Under the pieces are notes generated by a model that made no database searches, was not told the DNA's origin, and saw only the letters and a program-made list of their open reading frames with translations. The translations under genes were made by a program, and so were the position numbers. 64,000 bases of DNA from an uncultured Deferribacterales bacterium. GTDB lineage: Bacteria; Chrysiogenota; Deferribacteres; Deferribacterales; Mucispirillaceae. Position 1 is the first letter of the stretch; each line of letters starts with the position of its first letter. Shown here in pieces: positions 24,046 to 33,052 of the stretch. The DNA lies in contig CANTXF010000012.1 of the NCBI GenBank assembly GCA_947853665.1, forward strand, positions 1 to 64,000, read 5' to 3'.

Positions 24046-26262
24046 TTACCGCGCTTCCCCTTCGGTAACGTTATCCGGCGAGCCGCCGGTTTCAGCGGCC
24101 CCATTTTCCTGCGAAGGGGTTTCCGTATCAGCGCCGCCGCCAGTATCCGGCCCCGCTTCGTCAGCGGGAAGCTCCTCATCAGAGGGCGGCTCTACGGCGG
24201 CGTTTTCCGGCGAATCTGTTTCGCCGCCGCCCGGGGCGGTAACTTCTTCCGCAGGCGCCGCTGCGTCAGGTTCTTCTGCCGCACCGCTTTCAGGGGCTGC
24301 TTCCGGCTCCGCCGGGCCGTCTTTGCCTCCGCCTGCAGGCACGGTTTCGTTATCTTTTCCCGTGTTCAGCATATTTATCTCGTTCTGCATACCGTCGAAA
24401 ATTTTGCTGCCCAGGGCTTTATCCGCCTCTTTGTTAAACTGGTTGAGAGAATCCTCCCTTACTTTCATAAGGGCTCTTGCGTCCTCCACCGTGTCTATTA
24501 TGGAAGCGCTTATAAAAACCATAAGGTTTGTTTTCTCATTCTGCGACGAGCGGCTTTTAAAAAGCCAGCCCAGCACGGGAATTTTGGAAAGGAAAGGAAT
24601 ACCGGAGTCGCTTACAGTCGTATCGTTTTTTATAAGGCCGGATATTACCATTACCGATTTGTTCGGCAGTTTTACCACGGTTTTAGTAGTACGGTTCAGC
24701 GTAACGGGGGACGCGGTGTTTATGGAGGACTCGGCCATTTTGTTGACTTCCTGCTCGATAGCCAGCACTATGCTGTCGCTGGAGGATATCTGCGGCGTTA
24801 TTTTGAGCCTGATACCAACGTTGCGGTAATCGAAAGTCTGGATGGGGTTGTTGTTGGAGTCCTGCTTTTCGCTTGTAAGATAGGGCCTGTTTTCGCCTAC
24901 GAAAACCTCCGCCTCCTCGTTATCGAGAGTAAGTATCTGCGGGTTCGACACGATGCTTACGCCGGAAACGCCGCTTAAAGCGCTCATAAAAGCCCCGATG
25001 GAAGGAAACTTCATGCCGTTGTAAAGTATTATGTCCCCTATTACGCCCAGGCTGAATCCCGATGGGAAAGAAGCCGTGCCGCTGCCCGTTGCGGCTCCCA
25101 CAAGGCCGCTTAAACCGGCCGCGTTATTAAGGCCGCCTATTACGGCCCCGCTTCCCACGTCCTTGCCGCCGTACCAGTCCACGCCGAAAGAGCTTGTCTT
25201 ATCGAGGGAGGTTTCAAGAACAAGGGATTCCACATATACCTGGCGGCGCGGTATGTCCATTTTTTCTATCAGCGTGGCCAGGTTGGAATAAAGCTCCTGG
25301 TCGCCTATGGCTATTATTGAGTTTGTGGCCTTGTCGGAGGATATGTTGGCCTTTACCGCCCCCGCCGCCTGGGCCTGGCCCCCCTGGGGAGCGGGAGCGA
25401 TGGAGTTTACCAGTTTGGTAAGCACCTTTTCCACGTCCTCGGCTTTGGCGTTCCTCAGATAAAACACCTTAGGCGCGGTATTTTCCACCGTGCTTTTGGA
25501 GTCGAAATTTTCCACAAGGTATTTTATCCTGCCGTATTCCTTTTCCGTGGCGGCTATTATCAGAGAGTTCGATATATCGTCGGACACAACGACGGGAACC
25601 GTCGTCGTAAGAGCGTTTTTGCCCATTTCGCCGTATAGCTTTATTATCTGCTGCTCCACTTTGCTTGCCACGGCGTATTTAAGGGGAAGGCTGTAAAATT
25701 TATATCCGTTGGCTTCCGTATCGAGCTTTCTGATAAGGGCCGTCATTTTATTTATGCGGGAGGTCTGGTCCTTAACGACTATTATGTTAAGCCCTCTTAC
25801 GGCTTCCACATACCCTGAGCGTGATTTCATCCTGTTTAATATGGGCAGGAGCGTGGGAGCGTTGTAATGGTCTAACGTTATGACGGACGTAACGTAGGAC
25901 TGGGCGGGGCCTCTGCCGTTTACGACTATGTTTTCGTCGAAGGTGGGAACGTCCTTTTCGGGCACTATCTGTATATTGTCGCCGGAAACCACAGGGATAT
26001 ACCCGTTCATTTTCATAACGGAGTAAAATATATCCAGTATTTCCTTTTCGTCCATTTCCTTCTGGGAGTTTACGGTAACGTTGCCCCTTATGTCGGCCTC
26101 GTTGAAGATAACGTTTTTGCCGGTAAATTCGGAGACGAAGGTAATAAAATCCTTCATGGGAACGTTTTTGAAATTCACGTTATACTTATTGCCGGCTCCG
26201 AAAACCGCCGACGCCGACAGCAGGACTGCCAGAAAAAAGAAAAGAACGGTGTGTTTTTTCAT
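24046..26262 (-). CDS. gspD: type II secretion secretin GspD
   Basis: GspD forms the outer-membrane channel. The 738-residue precursor has a signal peptide (MKKHTVLFFFLAVLLSASAVFGA), an N0 domain (VNFKNVPMKDFITFVSEFTGKNV), several N1-N3 repeats with the ARNEDVEK-like blocks KAEDVEKVLTKLVN, and the secretin core ending in VSDSGIPFLSKIPVLGWLFKS, the family signature. The last roughly 100 residues are an acidic Pro/Glu/Gly/Ala-rich tail with no secretin homology. The start overlaps the gspC stop by four bases. Confidence 0.96.
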   Translation of the reverse strand: MKKHTVLFFFLAVLLSASAVFGAGNKYNVNFKNVPMKDFITFVSEFTGKNVIFNEADIRGNVTVNSQKEMDEKEILDIFYSVMKMNGYIPVVSGDNIQIVPEKDVPTFDENIVVNGRGPAQSYVTSVITLDHYNAPTLLPILNRMKSRSGYVEAVRGLNIIVVKDQTSRINKMTALIRKLDTEANGYKFYSLPLKYAVASKVEQQIIKLYGEMGKNALTTTVPVVVSDDISNSLIIAATEKEYGRIKYLVENFDSKSTVENTAPKVFYLRNAKAEDVEKVLTKLVNSIAPAPQGGQAQAAGAVKANISSDKATNSIIAIGDQELYSNLATLIEKMDIPRRQVYVESLVLETSLDKTSSFGVDWYGGKDVGSGAVIGGLNNAAGLSGLVGAATGSGTASFPSGFSLGVIGDIILYNGMKFPSIGAFMSALSGVSGVSIVSNPQILTLDNEEAEVFVGENRPYLTSEKQDSNNNPIQTFDYRNVGIRLKITPQISSSDSIVLAIEQEVNKMAESSINTASPVTLNRTTKTVVKLPNKSVMVISGLIKNDTTVSDSGIPFLSKIPVLGWLFKSRSSQNEKTNLMVFISASIIDTVEDARALMKVREDSLNQFNKEADKALGSKIFDGMQNEINMLNTGKDNETVPAGGGKDGPAEPEAAPESGAAEEPDAAAPAEEVTAPGGGETDSPENAAVEPPSDEELPADEAGPDTGGGADTETPSQENGAAETGGSPDNVTEGEAR

Positions 26263-27164
26263 TGTATTTCCACGAATATGGTTTTTTTCTCTGTATTCCT
26301 TATCATATCTATAGATATGGCGGATATGTCGTCGATCTGAGAGAGCATGTTAAAAAGCAGCTCGGGGCTTTTAAGCTCGTTTCCGTTTATTCTCGTAATG
26401 GTGTCGCCGGGCTGCAGGCCAAGCTTGCGCAGCGGGGAGTCCTCCCTCATTCTGGTAACCCTGTATCCCTGAAATTCCCCTTCCTGGTAAAAAGGCGACA
26501 CGAGGGCGCTCTGGAGGATCTTATTAAGGTCTTTAAGCTCCGTGCGCACTTCGTCCCTTTTAAGGCCGATGTTGATATTTGTTCCCGTCTGCTGGGCCTC
26601 CGCCTTCGGGGCGTCCTTTTCCGCCGGTTTCGCTCCCGGAGCAGGCAGGACGGATTCCCCCTTTTCCAGAGTCAGCGTATATTTTCTGCGTTCCTTTTCC
26701 ACCACGGCGCTGAAATCGTCCAGCGAGGCCACTTTAAGGCCGTTTTTCTCGCCGCCCAGCCTTATGCTTACCGTGCCGTTATCGGTGCTTACTATGGCGA
26801 TGCTGTTTTCCCCTGCTGAATCTTTCAGAACGCCCAGCAGCTTAGCCGTAAAAGGCGGCGGGGGAGGCACCCCCGGCTGACCGCCTGAAACCGGCGTGCC
26901 GTCCGGGTTATATACGGTTCCGCCGGGGCCTGCTGCCGCGCCTGCCGGCACCGGCGAAAGCTCAAGCGCAAATATATTATCCGCAATAACGGTTTCCGTA
27001 AGCTGGGGAGTAGATACGGGCTTGGCCGCCTGGCGGGCCTTTACGGCAGGCAGGGGCCGCGGGCGCGCAAATACGCTGCCGGCTGCGGCCGACGCCAGCC
27101 ACCCGGCCATAAGTCCCAGTATTACCGGATATATCAAATACGGGATTTTTATATTATTCATCAT
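26259..27164 (-). CDS. gspC: type II secretion assembly protein GspC
   Basis: GspC links the inner-membrane platform to the secretin. The 301-residue protein has one N-terminal membrane helix (IPYLIYPVILGLMAGWLASA), a proline-rich periplasmic linker, an HR domain (FTAKLLGVLKDSAGENSIAIV) and a C-terminal PDZ domain (GYRVTRMREDSPLRKLGLQPGD, ITRINGNELKSPELL). It is followed by gspD with an ATGA overlap. A CPBP-family protease gene lies 49 bases upstream in the same orientation. Confidence 0.93.
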   Translation of the reverse strand: MMNNIKIPYLIYPVILGLMAGWLASAAAGSVFARPRPLPAVKARQAAKPVSTPQLTETVIADNIFALELSPVPAGAAAGPGGTVYNPDGTPVSGGQPGVPPPPPFTAKLLGVLKDSAGENSIAIVSTDNGTVSIRLGGEKNGLKVASLDDFSAVVEKERRKYTLTLEKGESVLPAPGAKPAEKDAPKAEAQQTGTNINIGLKRDEVRTELKDLNKILQSALVSPFYQEGEFQGYRVTRMREDSPLRKLGLQPGDTITRINGNELKSPELLFNMLSQIDDISAISIDMIRNTEKKTIFVEIQ

Positions 27165-27213
27165 AAGGGCATATCATAAACACCGTTAAAAAATCAAATC
27201 CTATTACCACGGC

Positions 27214-27675
27214 TTAAAATATTTTTCCCAATATACCGGACTGATAATTAATAAAAACGTTCATATTAAAAACGGCATGAACGAAGGCGGAAGCCGCCAG
27301 AGAACCGGTGCGGCCGTATACGAAGCCGAAAACGAGGGACGGAAGAAATACTGCGGCGGAATGGGCGGTGGAGGAAAAAAATAAATGGGCGCAGGAAAAA
27401 ACTGCGGACGAAACAGCCACGGCCGCAAAAAGCGGCAGGCCCCGGCAGACGAGAAAACGCTGGAGCCCCGCCCGGAACAAAAACTCCTCTAAAACGGGGG
27501 AAATAACGACGTAATAAAAGAAAACCCGCGCCGTTACGGGCCTTAAATCCCCCAAACCAGATAAAAGGATACCGGCGAAAAAAACAACAGCGGCGGCGGA
27601 GGGAACCGCCGCGCAGACAAGCGCTTTTCTGTCCATAAGGCGGATCTTAAACCGTAAAACGGAAAGGGGCAACAT
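27214..27675 (-). CDS. CPBP-family intramembrane glutamic protease
   Basis: A 153-residue membrane protein with the CPBP/Abi motifs: EEFLFRAGLQRFLV (the EExxxR site), VSSAVFSCAHLFF with its His, and FVHAVFNMNVF (HxxxN). Four hydrophobic segments are predicted. Proteins of this group cleave CAAX-like or sorting-signal substrates; its small size resembles the stand-alone exosortase-like glutamic proteases, but no matching sorting tag was noticed in the window. The ATG at 27675 has no clear ribosome-binding site and a start at 27633 is possible. It precedes gspC and may share its transcript. Confidence 0.75.
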   Translation of the reverse strand: MLPLSVLRFKIRLMDRKALVCAAVPSAAAVVFFAGILLSGLGDLRPVTARVFFYYVVISPVLEEFLFRAGLQRFLVCRGLPLFAAVAVSSAVFSCAHLFFSSTAHSAAVFLPSLVFGFVYGRTGSLAASAFVHAVFNMNVFINYQSGILGKIF

Positions 27676-27730
27676 TTAAGAATAAAAAAACGTTTCGCAG
27701 CCGTATTCCCGCATGGATCAACGCGGCTGT

Positions 27731-27845
27731 ACCGTTACATAAATCAGCGTAAAGTTATAATACGGCGGCTTGCTCAAAAACAGTGTGTAATAAGGCCGAA
27801 GCGTCCTGCAAGGCGCTGATATTACGGATATTTTCCATAACCATA
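27731..27845. repeat. dispersed MITE-like repeat, copy F (degenerate)
   Basis: Contains ATCAGCGTAAAGTTATAATA, CGGCGGCTTGCTC and CCTGCAAGGCGCTGAT in B orientation, but the distal arm is not recognisable. It lies between the divergent halves of the T2SS locus. Confidence 0.55.
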
Positions 27846-27928
27846 TACGGCTCTGGACAGCCGCCGGAAGTTTTTTAGCGGCTCCGGCAAATGAACATCG
27901 GAGGCTCCGGCGTGTCTGAATATTAGTG

Positions 27929-27957
27929 TTGAGTTTGGAAACGGTTGCTTTTATAAT
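27929..27957 (+). promoter_or_regulatory. predicted sigma-70 promoter of gspG-N
   Basis: TTGAGT (27929-27934), a 17-base spacer and a perfect TATAAT (27952-27957) lie 33 bases before the gspG ATG. Confidence 0.7.
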
Positions 27958-27989
27958 AAGGTCTATATTTTTATAAAACGAGGATATTT

Positions 27990-28436
27990 ATGAAGAAAAA
28001 GAGCGTTAGAGCGGGCTTTACCCTTATCGAGCTTATGGTGGTGCTTGTGATACTGGGCCTTCTGGCCACATTTATCGGCCCCAAAATACTCAGCAGGCCG
28101 GACGACGCAAGAGTGTCCAAGGCGGTAAACGATATGCAGGCAATAGAATCCGCCCTGAAAATGTATAAACTCGACACGGGAGTATACCCCACCACGGAGC
28201 AGGGCCTGAAAGCTCTTATCGAGAAACCGGAAACGGACCCGGTGCCCAACGGCTGGAAGCCGGGAGGCTATCTCGACACGTCATCCGTACCAAAGGACCC
28301 CTGGAATAACGATTACATATACCGCTCCCCCGGCGAAGCCGACGACAGGGAATATGAGATAATATCCTTAGGCGCCGACGGCAAGGAAGGCGGAGACAAC
28401 TACAACGCGGATATAAAAAGCTACGAGCTGAGATAA
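27990..28436 (+). CDS. gspG: major pseudopilin GspG
   Basis: The main pseudopilus subunit of the T2SS. The 148-residue precursor has a short basic leader ending in Gly before the class III signal [17 protein letters not shown], with Glu at +5. The C-terminal region [15 protein letters not shown] and [12 protein letters not shown]...[11 protein letters not shown] contains the calcium-binding GspG pattern. It is the first gene of the rightward gsp unit and has a good promoter. Confidence 0.98.
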   Translation: MKKKSVRAGFTLIELMVVLVILGLLATFIGPKILSRPDDARVSKAVNDMQAIESALKMYKLDTGVYPTTEQGLKALIEKPETDPVPNGWKPGGYLDTSSVPKDPWNNDYIYRSPGEADDREYEIISLGADGKEGGDNYNADIKSYELR

Positions 28437-28513
28437 ACCGGCGCGGCGCGAAAGGCGGCAGACGGTTTGTAATTTACCGTTTCCGCCGCCGCCCGGGCCT
28501 ATCCCATACCAAG

Positions 28514-28963
28514 ATGTTTAAACACCCGTTCCTTTCAGGCTTCACTCTGCTGGAGCTTATGATAGTTATGCTTATAATAGGCATAGGCCTTATGACCGTG
28601 ACCCCCAGGCTCGCGCAGAAATCCGTAGGCGGCGACGACAGGCTCGAATTTTTCGACAGGCTGCTTAAAGACCATCTGGAAAGAGCGAAAGAGCTGGGAA
28701 GGCCCATATCCTTTACGGGATTCAAAGGCTCGGCGAACATAATCACCCACGACGGAGAGCATGAGGAAATACCCGACACGTCCTCCGTACAGGAAGCCAA
28801 GGTGAACGAATACGAAACTAAGGGCGAGGAATACGCCGTAAGGGTATATCCCGACGGGCTGTGCGATTATTTCGAGATCACCACGAAGGACGGCGCCGTG
28901 ATAGAAGTTATACCGCTACTTATGAGGACGCGCTATAAAGATGCCGAAGAAGACGAAAAATAA
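28514..28963 (+). CDS. gspH: minor pseudopilin GspH
   Basis: The 149-residue precursor has a prepilin leader ending in Gly, then FTLLELMIVMLIIGIGLMTV. The remainder (a small beta domain; HLERAKELGRPISF, VRVYPDGLCDYFEI) is poorly conserved but fits GspH by size and position between gspG and gspI. It overlaps gspI by 23 bases. Confidence 0.88.
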   Translation: MFKHPFLSGFTLLELMIVMLIIGIGLMTVTPRLAQKSVGGDDRLEFFDRLLKDHLERAKELGRPISFTGFKGSANIITHDGEHEEIPDTSSVQEAKVNEYETKGEEYAVRVYPDGLCDYFEITTKDGAVIEVIPLLMRTRYKDAEEDEK

Positions 28964-29300
28964 AGGCGGCTTTACCCTTCTGGAAGTGCTGATAGCCCTT
29001 GCGGTGCTGAGCATAAGCATGCTGGGGGTGTATTCCCTTTTAAAGATGTCTCTTGATACGAACATATACGCGAGAGACAAATATTTCGTCATAGAACGGG
29101 GCTACGACAGAATATCGAGACAGCTTAACTACCCTTCCAAGATATACGAGGACAGGGAGGAATACGACGGCGTGGAAGTAAAATACACCTTCGAGCGGGA
29201 AGCCACGGAAATACCCACAGTGCAGGAAGTGCGCATGACAGTGGCGACGGATAAGGCCCAGGTGGTATTCGTTTATTATGAGCAGTCGGGCGGTTTCTGA
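28941..29300 (+). CDS. gspI: minor pseudopilin GspI
   Basis: A 119-residue precursor with leader KTKNKGG and the signal FTLLEVLIALAVLSISMLGV. GspI nucleates the pseudopilus tip with GspJ and GspK. Size and the order G-H-I-J-K support the assignment. The stop overlaps the gspJ ATG by one base. Confidence 0.92.
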   Translation: MPKKTKNKGGFTLLEVLIALAVLSISMLGVYSLLKMSLDTNIYARDKYFVIERGYDRISRQLNYPSKIYEDREEYDGVEVKYTFEREATEIPTVQEVRMTVATDKAQVVFVYYEQSGGF

Positions 29301-29821
29301 TGAACGCAAAGGCATTTACGCTTTTTGAGCTTCTGATAGCCCTGGCCGTGTCGGCCCTTGTGGCTTCCGGTCTTTTCAGTATGTTTTCCGCAGTGGCGGG
29401 GATAAGGGATTCCAGCGTTACGCAAAGCGACAATACCCTTGTAATACAGGCTATTACGAAGCTGCTGAACAGGGACGCAAGAATGATGACCTCAGGCTCC
29501 CTCGGCGTGGACGGCACGGAGGATATAAGAAAGCTGGAGCTTACAACGCAGAACAGCCTCCGGTTTAACAAAGCCGTTCCGGCGGACGTCATATATTACG
29601 TGGAGGACGGCTGGCTGGTACGGCGGGAAACGAACACGGAGCTTTTATACGATATGGAAATGAAGCTCCTGCCGGGAGTAACTGACATGGAGCTGGAATT
29701 TTACAACGGCAGCGAATATAAGGAAGAGGTAGTGCCCGACGCCAGGATATTCAGGATAACCCTTACCATAAACGGCTCTCCCATAAGGATTCTGGCGGCA
29801 AGAACGGTGGACAACGCATAA
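29300..29821 (+). CDS. gspJ: minor pseudopilin GspJ
   Basis: A 173-residue precursor whose leader is only MNAKA, followed by FTLFELLIALAVSALVASGL. The residue before the cleavage site is Ala rather than the usual Gly, so processing by the prepilin peptidase might be altered. The rest contains the GspJ features LLNRDARMM and VTDMELEFYNG. It lies between gspI (one-base overlap) and gspK (two-base gap). Confidence 0.92.
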   Translation: MNAKAFTLFELLIALAVSALVASGLFSMFSAVAGIRDSSVTQSDNTLVIQAITKLLNRDARMMTSGSLGVDGTEDIRKLELTTQNSLRFNKAVPADVIYYVEDGWLVRRETNTELLYDMEMKLLPGVTDMELEFYNGSEYKEEVVPDARIFRITLTINGSPIRILAARTVDNA

Positions 29822-29823
29822 AA

Positions 29824-30738
29824 ATGAACCGCGTAAAAGTAAAAAAAGGCTCCATACTTATTACGGCCCTTGTGGTAATATCTCTCTGCACGAGTTTGGC
29901 CCTTTTCATACACGAAAAATCCACAGGCTCTTACGGAGCTGTGGCGGACCTTCAGGACGAATACCAGGGAGCCATATACGCCATGACCGCCGTCGCCGCC
30001 ATAGAAAGCGTGTTTTCTTACGACGACGCCAAATCCGACGGCAGAGAGGACCTCTGGAACTCCATACCGCCCATACCGGTAGACAAAGGGTTCCTTACGG
30101 TGCATATAGCTCCCCTTAACGCCAGATTTCCGGTAAACGCCCTTTCCCAGGACAACGAAACTTTGCGGGAACGCTACGAAACCGGGTTCGAAAAGCTCAT
30201 GACCCTGCTGGAATTCGAAAACGCCGACTTCAGGGACCTTGAAGACTGGCTTGGCACGGGCAACGTTTCAAGCGAGCGCTTCGACGAAAACAACACGCCT
30301 TACAGCACGAAGGGAGCGGCCCTGAACACCCTGGCGGAGCTTGCGTACATACCGGCCTTCGAAAACAATTACAAAGAGCTTTCAAAATATCTGTCCATAG
30401 GCGAAAGCGGCTACAAAATAAATATCAACCTGGCCCCGGAGGAAGTTATACTGGCCGTCCTGCCGGAGCTGGAGCCGTATATATCGGATATTCTTTCCGC
30501 CAGGGAAGAGGAAGATTTTAAGGACGTTTCGGACATATACGAAATAATGGGAAGCAGCGCTCAGGAAGAATATAACGCGATACTTCCTTATTTTGACGTG
30601 AAAAGTTCCATGTTTTATGTCAAGATAGAGCTGAACGTAGGCGAGGACAACAAATATTACCACATACTTTTCAGGCGTTCGGGCAAAAGCGCCAAGCCGG
30701 TCAAGTACATAGAAGGCGGCAACATTGAGTACTACTGA
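29824..30738 (+). CDS. gspK: pseudopilus tip protein GspK
   Basis: The 304-residue protein begins KKGSILITALVVISLCTSLA, a pseudopilin-type helix without Glu at +5, as is normal for GspK, which caps the tip. The large globular domain includes the helix-hairpin-helix-like NLAPEEVILAVLPELEPYISDILSAREEE and the segment ENADFRDLEDWLG. The 3' end overlaps gspL by 14 bases. Confidence 0.92.
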   Translation: MNRVKVKKGSILITALVVISLCTSLALFIHEKSTGSYGAVADLQDEYQGAIYAMTAVAAIESVFSYDDAKSDGREDLWNSIPPIPVDKGFLTVHIAPLNARFPVNALSQDNETLRERYETGFEKLMTLLEFENADFRDLEDWLGTGNVSSERFDENNTPYSTKGAALNTLAELAYIPAFENNYKELSKYLSIGESGYKININLAPEEVILAVLPELEPYISDILSAREEEDFKDVSDIYEIMGSSAQEEYNAILPYFDVKSSMFYVKIELNVGEDNKYYHILFRRSGKSAKPVKYIEGGNIEYY

Positions 30739-31726
30739 AAGGATATGCTATCTTAAAGACGGCGGGCTTTTCTCCGTGGCAAACGGCGTTACGCGCCCCC
30801 TTTCGCCGGAAGAAATGATCTCCGGCAAGGAAAAGACGGCTCTCATTATAGACGACGGATATTTTTTCTACGTGGGAATGGACAACGTTTCCGTTACGGG
30901 AAAAAAGCTGCGCTCCGTCGCGGGCAACTATCTGAGCATAATATTTCCCGGCGATATGGTAAAAAATTACGGGGTGTATCAGGGAAAGGGGTTTACGCTG
31001 ATATTCGTCATATCGGACGAGCTTTCCGAAATAATAAAGGAATATCCCGAGCTTTTTTCCGCGGCGAAAAAAATAACGACCCCCTTTATCGAGCTTGCCT
31101 CAAGGTATGAGGATTTTATCTTTTCCGACGGAACGAGGCTCTATAAAAAAAGCGGCCCGGAAATAACCGCGGCGGCTCCGGAGGAAAGCGGCATAACCGT
31201 TTCCGACTTGTTTTCCGAAATGGAATCCGCCAGAACCTCTATACAGCTTCCGGGCGTAAACAGGTCCCGCTTTTCCAAAACGCCTTATATAATGCCCGCC
31301 GCGATACTTGCGGCCTGCTACGTAATATTTCTTATAGGGCGCATAATATCGTTAAGCTCCATATCAAAGGTGGAAGAATATTACGAGGACACTCTGCAAA
31401 ACGTATATAAGGCCGCAGGCGTGGATAACAGCAGCGACCCTTACGGCGTGCTGCTTTATAAAGCGGGCCAGGCGGGCAAGGGCTTCGACGGCAAAAGGGT
31501 GATTACGATTATCTCCGATTTAAAAAACGTGGCCGGGGAAAACGCGGAGCTAAACACTTTCAGCGTAAGGGATAAAGCCGTGCGGGTGGACGGCCTTACG
31601 GACGATTTCGCCAAAGCCGAAAGCCTGAAAAAAACCGCGGAAGAAAAGCTGCGGACGTCCGTCTCCATGGACGACACGAAAAAAACGGATAAGGGCGTTA
31701 CATTCGTAATGCGCTACGAGCAGTAA
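30725..31726 (+). CDS. gspL: type II secretion platform protein GspL
   Basis: GspL recruits the ATPase GspE to the membrane. The 333-residue protein has an N-terminal actin-like cytoplasmic domain, a single membrane helix near residues 190-210 (PYIMPAAILAACYVIFLIG) and a C-terminal periplasmic ferredoxin-like domain. The start is TTG at 30725 inside the end of gspK, with AAGGCGG upstream; no better in-frame ATG was found nearby. Sequence conservation is low, so size, topology and position carry the call. Confidence 0.85.
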   Translation: MSTTERICYLKDGGLFSVANGVTRPLSPEEMISGKEKTALIIDDGYFFYVGMDNVSVTGKKLRSVAGNYLSIIFPGDMVKNYGVYQGKGFTLIFVISDELSEIIKEYPELFSAAKKITTPFIELASRYEDFIFSDGTRLYKKSGPEITAAAPEESGITVSDLFSEMESARTSIQLPGVNRSRFSKTPYIMPAAILAACYVIFLIGRIISLSSISKVEEYYEDTLQNVYKAAGVDNSSDPYGVLLYKAGQAGKGFDGKRVITIISDLKNVAGENAELNTFSVRDKAVRVDGLTDDFAKAESLKKTAEEKLRTSVSMDDTKKTDKGVTFVMRYEQ

Positions 31727-31728
31727 GC

Positions 31729-32205
31729 ATGAGAGATTTTTACGACAGAAACCGCCAGAAGCTGCTTATGGCTTTCATAGCCTGCGCGGGAGTGTTTTTT
31801 CTTTTTTACTGGACGGACAGGATCCTCACGTCAAAGGCCGAAGAATACGAAGCCGGCGCGAGAGCCACTTACGAGCGTCTTGAAAAAGCCGCCAATCTGG
31901 CCGTACAGGTAAGGCAGGCCGAATCCACCAGAAACGCCATGAGGGACGGGCTTCTTTCCTTCATACAGAAGACCTGCGGCGACCTGAATATGGGAAGCAA
32001 GCTGGTAAACCTGCGGCCGGTAACATCCTCCGCCAGTCTGGAGCATATATCCATGCGCCTTGAAAACCTTTATTACGACGAATTTATAAAATTTATAGCG
32101 AAAATAGAATCTTTCGACAACCTGCGCATAAAATCCGTGTCTTTTACACGGCGCTACGACAATCCCAATATGATAGACGCGGTGTTTGAAATAGTTAAAT
32201 CCTAA
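31729..32205 (+). CDS. gspM: type II secretion platform protein GspM
   Basis: A 158-residue bitopic protein: a short cytoplasmic N-terminus, a helix at about residues 10-28 (KLLMAFIACAGVFFLFYW), a coiled-coil segment (YEAGARATYERLEKAANLA) and a ferredoxin-like periplasmic domain. GspM partners GspL. It lies two bases after gspL and 23 bases before gspN. Confidence 0.85.
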   Translation: MRDFYDRNRQKLLMAFIACAGVFFLFYWTDRILTSKAEEYEAGARATYERLEKAANLAVQVRQAESTRNAMRDGLLSFIQKTCGDLNMGSKLVNLRPVTSSASLEHISMRLENLYYDEFIKFIAKIESFDNLRIKSVSFTRRYDNPNMIDAVFEIVKS

Positions 32206-32228
32206 AAAAAGGGAGAGCCTTCGGCATT

Positions 32229-32939
32229 ATGGCAAAAAAGATAATCTTATCGGCTGCGGTGTTTCTGGGAGTGTTTGCGGTTTCGGCGGTAATTTTTATG
32301 CCTTATACCCAGATCGCCTCCAAGATAATAGACGACATCGTAAACCAGAGGCGCATAGATATCCGGTACGACACTCTGGACGTGGGCCTCTTCGGGGCGG
32401 AAATAACGAAACTTGCCACCGGCTCTCTCGTAATAGACAAGCTGACGGTAAAATACAACCCGATAGGCCTGCTTTTCAGAAAGCTGTCCTTTAACGCGGA
32501 CTCCCCCGTTTTCTCTGCTGACGGGAAGCTTTCCGGCAGCCGCCTTACCGCCGACGTCAAAGGCTCCGTCGCGGGCCTTGCGAAAATGGCCGGCTTCGAC
32601 GGCTCCGGCAGCGTGGACGCGGAGCTTTCCTACGATATGTCCTCCGGGGAGGGAAACGCCCTGCTTAAAGGAGGGGCCGTGTCCTTCGCCCACCCGATGA
32701 TGAAAATAGAGGCCGACGGAGTGGAAGCGGAAGCCTCCGTCAAAGGGAACATAATAAGCGTTTCAAAAGCCCAGGCTAAGGGAAAAACCACTCTTGACGC
32801 CAAAGGCACCGTTACGCTGAACAACAAAAAAATAGAACATTCCGTAATGGATATAACGGGAAAGGCGGGCCTTATGGGGATGGATATGAATTTCCGCCTC
32901 GGAGGCACCTTTCTGGCTCCCAGGTTTACCACCAACTAA
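32229..32939 (+). CDS. gspN: type II secretion protein GspN
   Basis: A 236-residue protein with one N-terminal membrane helix (IILSAAVFLGVFAVSAVIFM) and a beta-rich periplasmic part (GAEITKLATGSLVIDKLTVKYNPIG), similar to GspN and AsmA-like folds. It is the last gene of the gspG-N unit. GspN is dispensable in several species, and its role is unclear. No strong terminator follows. Confidence 0.82.
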   Translation: MAKKIILSAAVFLGVFAVSAVIFMPYTQIASKIIDDIVNQRRIDIRYDTLDVGLFGAEITKLATGSLVIDKLTVKYNPIGLLFRKLSFNADSPVFSADGKLSGSRLTADVKGSVAGLAKMAGFDGSGSVDAELSYDMSSGEGNALLKGGAVSFAHPMMKIEADGVEAEASVKGNIISVSKAQAKGKTTLDAKGTVTLNNKKIEHSVMDITGKAGLMGMDMNFRLGGTFLAPRFTTN

Positions 32940-33052
32940 AAAGGGATTTGCGCAGTTAATTTTACCTGCGGCCGTTTTATTTTTCCGTAACCGGTAAGCG
33001 GCGGTCTCCGTCTATTTATGTAACAGTACGATAAAATGTACGGAGAAATAAA

